Source: an uncultured Flavobacteriia bacterium (GTDB taxonomy: Bacteria; Bacteroidota; Bacteroidia; Flavobacteriales_D; Crocinitomicaceae). Taken from it: a stretch of DNA of 10,004 nt. The stretch is taken from the NCBI GenBank assembly GCA_903887095.1, contig CAISOQ010000052.1:1-10004 (forward strand), in the 5' to 3' direction. This document shows, piece by piece, positions 1-7,253 of this stretch. The first letter of the stretch is position 1. Each line of letters starts with the position of its first letter. The notes under the pieces were generated by a model that saw nothing but the letters and a program-made list of their open reading frames with translations, was not told the origin of the DNA and did not search any database. The translations under genes and the position numbers were made by a program.

Positions 1-1150
1 ATGCATCTTTCAACACAGAAATCGCTATCGCCGAAGAATCTAGTATATTCCTGTATTTATTAGACAAAATCAACTTGACCTTTGAGTTATCTCTTATCTT
101 TTTAGTTGTGCGTATTCCGTCATCCTTAAACCTTTCTGATGAACCATTAAAAACAAAATCGAGCCACTTCGTGTTTTTTGTTTTAAGGTTCCATTCGATC
201 ACGGTACCCTCAGGCACCGTCATGTCTCCTGCATTTTCAACTGTCTCGTTGGTTCGTCCTAAATATTCTGGGTATATCAGCTTTGCCTGTAAACGTCCAA
301 TTGCTGATTTACCATAAACCGTTAACTTATATTCTTGGCTTAAAAATTCATTTGCCGCAAATTGAAATACGCCGGATTGCTTTGGTTTTTTGATAACACC
401 AAAAAAGACATTTTTCGCTGTTTTTTGCATCAAAAACTTACCGTTTTCACTAATTAGGTATACATTTTCTGGTAGCTCATTTCCTTTAAGCTTAATGCGA
501 ACCGGTAAGTCTTCTCCCTCCTCAACATCCAAATCTGTGGTCACTAAAGAAAATGAAAAGGGAGCCTCCGGTTTGAATTCTTTCGAATAATTCACAACGC
601 GTTCAGTACCCTGCTTAAAGAGCCCTGGTGCAGCAATACCAATTATCATGAACAATAAAAAGATAGGTAGAAGATACTTGACATATTTTCTATTTTCTTT
701 TATATCAATTGCGGACGAAAATGGCACAACGCTTAAGGATTCTGATCGCTGCATAACACTCGCGCGCAAGAGCTCTATATTGCCCTCATTCGATTGTAAA
801 TCATCTTGCAACTGAAGTGTGTTTTTAAGTCTGTCTGACACATTAGGAAAGAATGAACCAATAATTTCAGATGCCTGGTATCGATCAATGCGGCGCCCGA
901 AAGAATAAAGCCTCATAATTGGAACCACCAAATAGCTCATGAGAATCCATGCGTTCACCCCAAGAAATGAAAAAAACAAGACAGCTCTTGTTAAGGAATT
1001 GAATCGACCGAAATATTCCAAGGTCGTTGTTAAAAGAAAGGATAATAAAAAAACTCCTACAAAAAGGATTAGACCCTTTATCATTTGGTTCTTGTAAAAC
1101 TTTCTGATAAAAGCGTCTATTTGTTCTAATAATCTTTCAAAAGTGCCCAT
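1..1150 (-). CDS. DUF4175-type membrane protein, N-terminal part (runs off the left edge)
   Basis: Reading the minus strand from ATG at 1150 gives 383 open codons to the window edge, so the C-terminal part is missing. The protein starts MGTFERLLEQIDAFIRKFY. It has two close hydrophobic helices (about residues 24-44 and 57-78), a charged soluble segment, a third helix (about 159-178), and then a beta-rich, probably periplasmic stretch from about residue 195 onward. This topology, the N-terminal helical segment containing FFPNVSDRLKNTLQL and the following EAPFSFSL..L.VEEGEDLPV region match the Bacteroidota DUF4175 family, whose full members are usually around 1,100 residues. The function of the family is not established. 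The gene is divergent from gltX across about 180 nt. The family call comes from recalled pattern, not from a search. The reading frame itself is secure because it is long and open with no stop. Confidence 0.75.
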   Translation of the reverse strand, partial: MGTFERLLEQIDAFIRKFYKNQMIKGLILFVGVFLLSFLLTTTLEYFGRFNSLTRAVLFFSFLGVNAWILMSYLVVPIMRLYSFGRRIDRYQASEIIGSFFPNVSDRLKNTLQLQDDLQSNEGNIELLRASVMQRSESLSVVPFSSAIDIKENRKYVKYLLPIFLLFMIIGIAAPGLFKQGTERVVNYSKEFKPEAPFSFSLVTTDLDVEEGEDLPVRIKLKGNELPENVYLISENGKFLMQKTAKNVFFGVIKKPKQSGVFQFAANEFLSQEYKLTVYGKSAIGRLQAKLIYPEYLGRTNETVENAGDMTVPEGTVIEWNLKTKNTKWLDFVFNGSSERFKDDGIRTTKKIRDNSKVKLILSNKYRNILDSSAIAISVLKDA

Positions 1151-1183
1151 TCAACATTCTATATCAATGCAACTTACTAATTT

Positions 1184-1191
1184 AAAACATA
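1184..1191 (-). promoter_or_regulatory. Possible -7 box for the DUF4175 gene
   Basis: On the minus strand this reads TATGTTTT, one mismatch from the Bacteroidota -7 consensus TAnnTTTG. It would give a leader of roughly 25 nt before the ATG at 1150. No clear TTG element is seen at the -33 distance, so this is weak. Confidence 0.3.
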
Positions 1192-1306
1192 ATCACATAA
1201 GCATATAGCACTTATGAAATATTAACGTTACATCTTACTGTTCATAACGTTCAAATCGACAATAATTTCAGTGAAGATTCGGTTTTTCTCACTTTCTAAA
1301 TCTGTT

Positions 1307-1314
1307 TATCTTTG
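1307..1314 (+). promoter_or_regulatory. Bacteroidota -7 promoter box of the gltX-folB operon
   Basis: TATCTTTG is a perfect TAnnTTTG match. The expected transcription start, about 7 nt downstream, falls near 1321, only some 9 nt before the ATG at 1330. The box covers the in-frame TTG at 1312, so that codon is not in the transcript and cannot be the start. The -33 region is only T-rich, with no clean TTG. Confidence 0.65.
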
Positions 1315-1329
1315 CACAAAAATTCAGCT

Positions 1330-2856
1330 ATGTCGGAAAAACCAGTCAGAGTTCGCTTTGCACCATCGCCAACAGGACCTCTACATATGGGGGGGGTAAG
1401 AACAGCTTTGTACAATTATCTCTTTGCGAAAAAAAATAATGGTACCTTTCTTATTCGCATAGAAGATACCGATCAAACGCGTTTTGTTCCTGGAGCACAA
1501 GATTATATAATGGATGCGTTGGCTTGGTGTGGTATTATGCCAACAGAAGGGCCCGGTATTGGTGGTGAATATGGTCCTTACGTTCAGTCTGAAAGAAAAG
1601 AAATGTATCGTCCTTATGCCGAGCAACTTGTAAAAGAAGACAAGGCCTACTACGCGTTTGATACGGCTGAGGAGCTTGATCAAATGAGAGAACGAGCAAA
1701 GGAAATGGGAATGCCAAACTGGCAATACAACCATATTACAAGAACATCCTTAAAAAACTCTTTGACACTTCCACAAGATCAAGTGGATGAGCTTATTTCT
1801 GCGGGAGCGCCCTATGTTATTCGCATGAAGATGCCTCGAAACCAAGATATTCGTTTCGAAGACATTATTCGTGGGTGGGTCGTTGTCAACACAAATAACC
1901 TCGACGACAAAGTGCTTTTTAAAAGCGATGGAATGCCCACCTATCATTTGGCAAACATTGTGGATGACCATTTGATGAAAATAAGCCACGTAATTCGTGG
2001 TGAAGAATGGTTGCCATCTGCACCGTTGCACGTAATGCTCTACGATGCCTTTGGATGGGATTCGCCACAATTTGCACATTTACCGCTATTATTACGCCCG
2101 GATGGCAATGGTAAGCTTTCTAAGCGAGATGGAGACCGCCTTGGTTTTCCTGTATTTCCTACTGATTGGACGACCTCGGAAGGAGAGTTATATTCTGGAT
2201 ACCGGGAAAAAGGTTACTTTCCGGGAGCCTTTATCAACATGCTCGCTTTTTTAGGTTGGAACCCTGGTACACCACAAGAGATTTTCTCGTTGGAAGAATT
2301 AGCGGAATGCTTTACATTGGACCGCGTGTCAAAAGCTGGAGCAAAATTTGACCCAGATAAAACAAAATGGTTTCAGCAACAATATCTTCGTTCTGCAAGT
2401 AATGAAGCTCTTGCCGACTTATTGATACAAAATGGAACTGATGTTGAGCGTTCCAAGTTAATCACTGTTTGTCACCTCATGAAAGAAAGGGCAACTTTTT
2501 TAAATGATATAGTCACAGAAGGAAAATACCTACTTGAAAAACCAACGAATTTTGATGAGCACACCATTTCAAAAAAATGGAAGGATGATAGTTCTGCTTT
2601 AATGGGAGAGTGGGTAGAGATCCTTTCCTCTTTATCTGTTTTTGATCATACAACGATTGAAGCCGCTTTTAAATCGTTCATTGAAAGTAAGAGTTTAGGA
2701 ATTGGTGCTGTATTACCACTATTCAGACTTTTACTAACAGGAACAGGAATGGGCCCAAGTATGTTCGAAATTGCTGCCTTTCTTGGAAAAGAGGAATGCT
2801 TAATCCGTATTAATCAAGGGATTACGATTGTTGATTCGCTGAAGGCACAAGCATGA
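1330..2856 (+). CDS. gltX: Glutamyl-tRNA synthetase
   Basis: Class I aminoacyl-tRNA synthetase that charges tRNA-Glu with glutamate in the cytoplasm. The 508-residue product has the family's normal length for Bacteroidota. The nucleotide-binding signature is FAPSPTGPLHMGG with HMGG at residues 19-22 (the HIGH motif). Next comes IRIEDTDQTR (about 43-51), then the conserved block KSDGMPTYHLANIVDDHLM (about 198-216) and HVIRGEEWL (220-228). KLSKR at 262-266 is the KMSKS motif. The remaining C-terminal part is the helical anticodon-binding region. ATG at 1330 is chosen because the alternative TTG at 1312 lies inside the -7 promoter box and the conserved fold begins immediately after residue 4. 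The stop overlaps the folB start (ATGA), indicating translational coupling. The HIGH motif is encoded through a run of eight G residues at 1389-1396, unusual in this AT-rich DNA. Confidence 0.97.
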   Translation: MSEKPVRVRFAPSPTGPLHMGGVRTALYNYLFAKKNNGTFLIRIEDTDQTRFVPGAQDYIMDALAWCGIMPTEGPGIGGEYGPYVQSERKEMYRPYAEQLVKEDKAYYAFDTAEELDQMRERAKEMGMPNWQYNHITRTSLKNSLTLPQDQVDELISAGAPYVIRMKMPRNQDIRFEDIIRGWVVVNTNNLDDKVLFKSDGMPTYHLANIVDDHLMKISHVIRGEEWLPSAPLHVMLYDAFGWDSPQFAHLPLLLRPDGNGKLSKRDGDRLGFPVFPTDWTTSEGELYSGYREKGYFPGAFINMLAFLGWNPGTPQEIFSLEELAECFTLDRVSKAGAKFDPDKTKWFQQQYLRSASNEALADLLIQNGTDVERSKLITVCHLMKERATFLNDIVTEGKYLLEKPTNFDEHTISKKWKDDSSALMGEWVEILSSLSVFDHTTIEAAFKSFIESKSLGIGAVLPLFRLLLTGTGMGPSMFEIAAFLGKEECLIRINQGITIVDSLKAQA

Positions 2857-3206
2857 AACACACAATTGAAGTCGTCGGGATCAAAATTTACGCTTTTCAC
2901 GGCTGCTTGCCAGAAGAAGAAAAAATAGGGGGGAACTACCTCGTTGATGTTATGTTAAATACAGACTTCAGTGGGGCGGCTACACATGACGCGCTTGAAA
3001 AAACAGTAGATTATGTTCTCGTAAATAAAATTGTCCGCGAAGAAATGGCAATACGTTCAAAACTCATTGAGCATGTCGGACAAAGAATCGTTACCCGATT
3101 ACGGTCTGAAATAAATGCAATTACACATCTTCGTGTAAGAGTAACAAAAATTTGTCCCCCGATCAATGGAGACGTAGATCACGTTGCTATAGTTATTGAA
3201 GGGTAG
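2853..3206 (+). CDS. folB: Dihydroneopterin aldolase
   Basis: Converts 7,8-dihydroneopterin to 6-hydroxymethyl-7,8-dihydropterin and glycolaldehyde in folate synthesis; a cytoplasmic oligomeric enzyme. The 117 residues are the usual length. Family landmarks are visible: FHGCLPEEE at 15-23 (contains the conserved N-terminal Glu), TVDY with Tyr54, LIEHVGQRI with Glu73 (pterin-binding Glu), and VTKICPPI with Lys99, the position of the catalytic lysine. The start overlaps the gltX stop by 4 nt, so it is the second gene of a gltX-folB operon and probably has no promoter of its own. It converges on the large secreted-protein gene with only 5 nt between stop codons, and no clear terminator hairpin is seen in between. 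The functional link between gltX and folB is not obvious; co-transcription may be only genomic organisation. Confidence 0.95.
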   Translation: MKHTIEVVGIKIYAFHGCLPEEEKIGGNYLVDVMLNTDFSGAATHDALEKTVDYVLVNKIVREEMAIRSKLIEHVGQRIVTRLRSEINAITHLRVRVTKICPPINGDVDHVAIVIEG

Positions 3207-3211
3207 TAATA

Positions 3212-5455
3212 TTAGAGTTTTACGAATCGTTTTCGTTCGCCGTAAAGATTTCCGTTTACATCAACTAAGCAGACATTATACACCCCCGCTTCAAAAGCAG
3301 AAACATCAATGGTTCTTGCGTCAACATTCTTCGCTATTGAAAGGTTGTATATTACCCTTCCATCAAGCGCAGTAAAAACCAGGCTCACCTCTTCGTTTTG
3401 TATAAGTGGGGTTCTTATTTCAATTAATTCATTTCCCGGGTTAGGAAAAATAGACAGCTCATTGCTTTGCTTTTCACAGACCAAATATACTGTGTTAAAA
3501 ACTTCAATATGGCCATCCATGTCCGTTTGGGAAAGGCTAAAATAATCCCCACCCCTCGAATTGTCTATTTCATATTCATATGTTATTATGCTTGAGCTGT
3601 TTCCTACTGCTACAACGTTCTCTAGGTGATAAAAATCAACGCCGTTTTCGCTTTGCTCTAAAGTGAAGTAATCGTTGTTATGTTCTGATGCTGTTTGCCA
3701 TGCTAGAGCCTGTTTATTTTCAGTACATTTTCCTTCAAATGAAACCAATTCAACAGGCAATGGGCAAGGATCAATTGATACAGCGACATTTGCCGTCTTA
3801 GAACATCCTCCACAATCTGTAACCGTCACAGAATAGGTTGTCGAAAGCGCTGGTGTATTTGTTGGGTTTTGGAGTATTGATGAAAATGATGTTGCACTTG
3901 AAGTCCATGAATAATTATAACTAGAAGACTGAACAACAGCCACATCATCAATCATTGGGGCGGTATTTGTCACCGACACTGCTGAAGCATTCTTAGCTTG
4001 AAACACGAGCCTAACTGTTTGACCCTTCGTTACCCAGCCCTGTATTAAATTTAAACTTGTAACAGTATTACAGCTGCTTCCTGCGTTCCAATAATCACCT
4101 CCCAACTTAATAATGTTGCCTCCATTAACCAGTTGTGTTCCTCCCACTAGTGTTGTTGAAACAGGAACCACCCAAACACTCAAGTTATCCGTTGATTTTC
4201 CTGCACATTTCCAATTAAAGGAAAGGGTCGCATTACATTCCGTGATTGGAATATCTATATATGCAAAATCAACAGAGGCCTGAAAGGTTGCATAATTATT
4301 ATTGGTTGTGGCGGTTCCAATATAAATAGCGTTTGAGCCGCTACATTTAGTAAACGTTCCGTATCTCCAAGAAATCGTTCCGCCGTCATTAACAAATGTA
4401 AAAGGATTAGAGCCTTCAAAATTGTATGTCGATGTTGTTGTATTAGAGTTTGGCACTGATGAAAGAGAAATTTGTTGATTATTACAAATACTCGCATCGT
4501 CCACAGACGCACTAGCAACAGGCAGCGGCTTCGTGTTTACTGTCAATGTGTTTGACGCTGTGCAGCCTGATGAATTGGTTCCAGTCACGGTGTAGGTTGT
4601 GCTAGCGATCGGAGAAACGGATAGAGATGCCCCCGACTGCCCTGTGCTCCAGTTGTAGCTTGTGAATGAGCCTGATGCGTTCAAAGTTGAGTTTGATCCG
4701 GCACAAATTGGCGAAGACCCAGATACAGAAGGAGCCGTTATTGCGGCGGGTATTAAAGAAATATTTCCAATAACAATGTTCTCATAAGAGGGGTTTGTCC
4801 CTGTAAAATACGCATTTACATCAGGCGATGCGCCCTTGGCAGACGTATAGGTGATTCTTACTCTTTTTATTTTTGTCGTTGGAGATTTCAAAGTTACCTG
4901 AACCGCCGAACCTACACTTCCGTAACTGTTTGCGTTATAGGCACCATTTTGACATCTTCCTATTTGCGTGTTTAATAAATTATTTCCTCCATAGTACAGA
5001 GCGCCTCCGCAAAAACTCGATGTACCAAAAATAAAATTTGTTGAATTAATTGGAATAGCGGTATTATTTTGATCCCAAGTGTCGATTATAATTTTATCCT
5101 CGAATATATTGCCTGATGTCGAACCATCAAGGTCATGAACGTTAAACCTTAAATCACCACATGGTGGAACTGCAAATGTAACATCAACAATTATAGAGCT
5201 TGATGTATTTACAAAGTCAGCTCCTAATCCTAATCCATTCATGCTCCAATTTGGTAAGCCTGAATAACCAGTATTATAGCGAGGGGAGGCCCCTTGAAGA
5301 GTATTAAATCCGGTACCACTAATTGTTACTGATGCCCCAGAAGAATTGTTTGGTGTAAATGTGTTAACACCGATATTGTTGGTATTCCAGTCTAATACTG
5401 TCTGTGAAAAAACATTAATTGCATAAAAAATGCTTACCAATAAAAATATCCTCAT
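3212..5455 (-). CDS. Secreted T9SS cargo protein with Ig-like domains and type A sorting domain
   Basis: A 747-residue exported protein. Residues 1-17 form a signal peptide, with likely cleavage before Gln18 (VFS/Q). Residues 20-235 are a Ser/Thr/Asn/Gly-rich beta domain of unrecognised family. A first Ig-like domain lies at about 243-306 (PICAGSNSTL, YNWSTG, TTYTVTG, GCTA). A second Ig-like domain appears split: its first strands are at about 312-335 and its remainder (YNYSW, TTYSVTVTDCGGC) at about 512-561, with about 170 residues between that resemble a MAM-like or choice-of-anchor jelly roll (FEG near 347, PMIDDVAVV at 500-508). Residues 565-660 carry the common Bacteroidota PVELVSFEGK...WQTASEHNNDYF module. 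The end (about 667-747, starting LSIFPNPGNELIEI) is a T9SS type A sorting domain. It is probably surface-attached or released. No catalytic motif is recognised; an adhesive or structural role is only a guess. Confidence 0.88.
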   Translation of the reverse strand: MRIFLLVSIFYAINVFSQTVLDWNTNNIGVNTFTPNNSSGASVTISGTGFNTLQGASPRYNTGYSGLPNWSMNGLGLGADFVNTSSSIIVDVTFAVPPCGDLRFNVHDLDGSTSGNIFEDKIIIDTWDQNNTAIPINSTNFIFGTSSFCGGALYYGGNNLLNTQIGRCQNGAYNANSYGSVGSAVQVTLKSPTTKIKRVRITYTSAKGASPDVNAYFTGTNPSYENIVIGNISLIPAAITAPSVSGSSPICAGSNSTLNASGSFTSYNWSTGQSGASLSVSPIASTTYTVTGTNSSGCTASNTLTVNTKPLPVASASVDDASICNNQQISLSSVPNSNTTTSTYNFEGSNPFTFVNDGGTISWRYGTFTKCSGSNAIYIGTATTNNNYATFQASVDFAYIDIPITECNATLSFNWKCAGKSTDNLSVWVVPVSTTLVGGTQLVNGGNIIKLGGDYWNAGSSCNTVTSLNLIQGWVTKGQTVRLVFQAKNASAVSVTNTAPMIDDVAVVQSSSYNYSWTSSATSFSSILQNPTNTPALSTTYSVTVTDCGGCSKTANVAVSIDPCPLPVELVSFEGKCTENKQALAWQTASEHNNDYFTLEQSENGVDFYHLENVVAVGNSSSIITYEYEIDNSRGGDYFSLSQTDMDGHIEVFNTVYLVCEKQSNELSIFPNPGNELIEIRTPLIQNEEVSLVFTALDGRVIYNLSIAKNVDARTIDVSAFEAGVYNVCLVDVNGNLYGERKRFVKL

Positions 5456-5474
5456 AGCGTGGTTGAATAGGATT

Positions 5475-5505
5475 CAAATTTCCGACACTATAGCGTACCG
5501 TTCAA
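5475..5505 (-). promoter_or_regulatory. Promoter of the secreted T9SS cargo gene
   Basis: On the minus strand there is TTG (5505-5503), then exactly 20 nt, then GAAATTTG (5482-5475). This fits the Bacteroidota -33 TTG / -7 TAnnTTTG arrangement with one mismatch in the -7 box. The start site would lie near 5468, giving a leader of about 13 nt before the ATG at 5455. Confidence 0.5.
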
Positions 5506-5576
5506 GGGTGCTGCCCCCTCAAAAACCGCACATACACATTGTTTTCTTCAATTTTTCCGCATAAAATAAATTTTAC

Positions 5577-5584
5577 TACATTTG
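5577..5584 (+). promoter_or_regulatory. -7 promoter box of tRNA-Cys
   Basis: TACATTTG is a perfect TAnnTTTG match. The predicted start near 5591 lies about 7 nt before the tRNA 5' end, a short leader expected for a tRNA gene. The -33 zone (about 5552-5556) is a T run rather than a clean TTG. Confidence 0.6.
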
Positions 5585-5597
5585 CTGCACTGAAAAT

Positions 5598-5668
5598 GGT
5601 CTCGTGGCCGAGCGGCTAGGCACCGGTCTGCAAAACCGTCTACAGCGGTTCGAATCCGCTCGAGACCT
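5598..5668 (+). tRNA. tRNA-Cys (anticodon GCA)
   Basis: A complete 71-nt cloverleaf can be folded by eye. The acceptor stem GGTCTCG pairs perfectly with CGAGACC. The D arm is GCC...GGC with the AGCGGCTA loop. The anticodon stem CGGT/ACCG closes the loop CTGCAAA, with anticodon GCA at 5630-5632; the outermost anticodon pair is a C-T mismatch. The T arm is AGCGG/CCGCT around TTCGAAT. The discriminator base is T, which is the known Cys identity base. CCA is not encoded and must be added after transcription. It is a stand-alone unit: a promoter box lies just upstream and a strong terminator begins about 6 nt after its end. Confidence 0.97.
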
Positions 5669-5673
5669 CTTCG

Positions 5674-5700
5674 ATTCCCCGACTTAGGTCGGGGAATTTT
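5674..5700 (+). terminator. Intrinsic terminator of tRNA-Cys
   Basis: A perfect 10-bp stem (ATTCCCCGAC at 5674-5683 with GTCGGGGAAT at 5688-5697) with a TTAG loop, followed by TTT. The run of Ts is short, but the GC-rich stem directly after the tRNA is convincing. It sits immediately upstream of the next gene and covers part of its upstream in-frame TTG codon. Confidence 0.85.
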
Positions 5701-5716
5701 GTTGAAAAGTGACCAC

Positions 5717-6433
5717 ATGTTGATTGGGAAAGATTTTGATAAAATCCATGTCACATTGTTTAATCTTGACATATGTGAGCCTAATGTATTAATTACAGAT
5801 ACGCTGATGGCGGGCGCATGTCTGTTTTTCGCATACACCCTCTACGCGCATCGAAAAGAATCTGAATTTCATCGTTTTTGGTATTTATTTTTCCTGATTT
5901 TTGGTATCAGCTCTTTTGCCGGTGGATTAGGACATGGACTCTATACATATTTTGGCCCTTGGGGGAAATTATTTACTTGGATTACAGGTGTCTACTCTAT
6001 CTATTTGATTGAAAAAGCAATGATTAGCCTGGTAAAAGATCCAACAATCAAACGGCGCTACACGCTTTTTTCGTTTCTCAAATTAATCGTTGTTTACCTT
6101 GTTTTTGTGTATATTCTACTGTTTTTACCTATATACACTAAACCCGCCCTTCCCTTTTTGCCTATTGCTATAAATACAATTGTGGGTGTGGTTTTGTCTG
6201 CTGGACTATTGGGTTATCAATTCAGTAAGACAATACAGCCTGAAATGAAATACATTTATCAAGGCGTATTAGCTATGCTTCCAAGTGCTGTTTTCTTTTT
6301 GGGGAAGATAAACATTCATCCTTGGATCGATAAAAACGATGCGTCACATTTTTTTATAACGGCAGGGTTGTTTTTGTTTTTTAAAGGTGTAAAGGCTGTT
6401 CAGTTATCAGCGTCGAATCATCAAGCTGCTTGA
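5717..6433 (+). CDS. Seven-helix integral membrane protein, DUF6962-like
   Basis: A 238-residue inner-membrane protein with about seven hydrophobic helices (roughly 23-43, 53-75, 83-103, 117-140, 147-168, 178-198, 207-227). I read it as DUF6962-like from the pattern ITDTLMAG in helix 1, GGLGHG at the end of helix 2, and NDASHFFI...FFKGV in the last helix. Charged residues sit at helix ends in a telling way: Glu21 before helix 1, Ser65/Ser66 and His73 in helix 2, and His201, Asp205 and His211 before and in helix 7. This resembles the metal site of the CREST hydrolase superfamily (ceramidases, PAQR receptors), which is an inference. ATG at 5717 is chosen because the upstream TTG codons (5699, 5702) lie in or at the terminator hairpin of tRNA-Cys. 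The 3' end overlaps the convergent anti-sigma-like gene by 27 nt. No own promoter is clear; GAATTTTG at 5694-5701 is a poor candidate. Confidence 0.7.
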   Translation: MLIGKDFDKIHVTLFNLDICEPNVLITDTLMAGACLFFAYTLYAHRKESEFHRFWYLFFLIFGISSFAGGLGHGLYTYFGPWGKLFTWITGVYSIYLIEKAMISLVKDPTIKRRYTLFSFLKLIVVYLVFVYILLFLPIYTKPALPFLPIAINTIVGVVLSAGLLGYQFSKTIQPEMKYIYQGVLAMLPSAVFFLGKINIHPWIDKNDASHFFITAGLFLFFKGVKAVQLSASNHQAA

Positions 6434-7252
6434 TCGGGTAACAGCCCCACCTTGTGCATCCTTGGCCGTAACATAATAAATATAATTTCCCGATGGCGCT
6501 TCGTCTCCATTCATTAATGTGCCATCCCATTTAAAGCCCGGGTCTTGAGAAGAAAAAACTATTTTATTTTTACCATCTATCACCACCAAACTAAACTCCA
6601 TTAAATCAGACGATTTTATTTCTAAAAAATCATTTGCTCCGTCACCATTTGGTGTGAAGATATTTGGTAAATCTTCAATCTTTGATGCGGGTGCTGTTGC
6701 AATTGTCTCTGCTGGATTTTCTTTTAATTGTGGTTGTGCTTCTTTAGTTGTTTCAGGTAAAATTGATTGATTCTCCGCTTCATCTACTAAAACAATTGAT
6801 GGTTCAACTTCGTTTTTGAGATGAATTACTGGTGTGTTATCAATCTCGATAGGTTCAGTAATAATAACTGATTCTAATATAACGCTATGATTCTTTTCAG
6901 GCTTTATTTCTTCTTGCTTCAAAGCGTTTTGTTTTTCGGAATCTAAGCTCTTTGTTTGTTTATCAGTATTCGCTTTTTCAACTAACACTTTATTTGTTGA
7001 ACTCGTTGAATTCACTTTGTTAACAGACGAAGACTGGTCTTTCAATAAAAAATAAGCAGAAACTAAAACAACACTCGCTAAAGAGGTTCCTATAATCGCT
7101 TTTGATAAGAATGAAACACCGCTTGATGCAGACGTTGCAGTGGTTGAGGAAACTTTTGAAGAAAGCGTGTTCCAAAGATCAGGCCGCACGTCCGCCTCAA
7201 AGCCCTCAAGCTTTTCTTTAAAAACGTCTTTTATAAGATCCTTTTTTTCCAC
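6407..7252 (-). CDS. Putative anti-sigma factor with T9SS type B (gliding-motility-associated) C-terminal domain
   Basis: A 281-residue single-pass membrane protein. Residues 1-46 form a charged cytoplasmic segment with FEADVRPDLWNTLSSKV, a pattern common in Bacteroidota anti-sigma-like proteins encoded beside ECF sigma factors. One transmembrane helix follows (about 47-70). Residues 71-190 are a low-complexity, Lys/Glu/Ser/Thr-rich linker. Residues 196-281 match the CHU_C / T9SS type B sorting domain: PNIFTPNGDGANDFLEI, WDGTLMNGDEAPSGNYIYYV and a terminal SSSLMIRR. No cleavable signal peptide precedes the domain, unlike normal T9SS cargo. Translation starts at GTG (7252), one nt after the sigma stop, with no nearby in-frame ATG, implying termination-reinitiation coupling. 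The expected job is to hold the sigma factor at the membrane and respond to an envelope signal. The anti-sigma role rests on position and the N-terminal pattern, not on a recognised named domain. Confidence 0.75.
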   Translation of the reverse strand: MEKKDLIKDVFKEKLEGFEADVRPDLWNTLSSKVSSTTATSASSGVSFLSKAIIGTSLASVVLVSAYFLLKDQSSSVNKVNSTSSTNKVLVEKANTDKQTKSLDSEKQNALKQEEIKPEKNHSVILESVIITEPIEIDNTPVIHLKNEVEPSIVLVDEAENQSILPETTKEAQPQLKENPAETIATAPASKIEDLPNIFTPNGDGANDFLEIKSSDLMEFSLVVIDGKNKIVFSSQDPGFKWDGTLMNGDEAPSGNYIYYVTAKDAQGGAVTRSSSLMIRR

Positions 7253-7253
7253 T

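Noticed and set aside
75..590. Two plus-strand open frames near the left edge
   Set aside because: They lie antisense to the DUF4175-type gene, whose minus-strand frame is open over 1,150 nt with membrane helices and family-like motifs.
4255..4518. Open frame of 87 codons within the large secreted-protein gene
   Set aside because: It is a shadow in another frame on the same strand; the main frame shows clear domain motifs throughout.
5503..5520. GC-rich GGGTGCTGCCCCC segment upstream of the secreted-protein gene, as a terminator or structured leader
   Set aside because: The stem would be about 3 bp with no T tract, and it lies upstream of the predicted transcription start.
5699..5716. TTG start for the seven-helix protein
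   Set aside because: It overlaps the tRNA-Cys terminator; ATG 5717 precedes the conserved part and is preferred.
7239..7252. A-AAA-AAG slippery heptamer at codons 2-4 of the anti-sigma-like gene
   Set aside because: It has the form of a -1 frameshift site, but it is at the very start of the gene, no stimulatory structure is seen and the zero frame is complete; probably incidental Lys codons.
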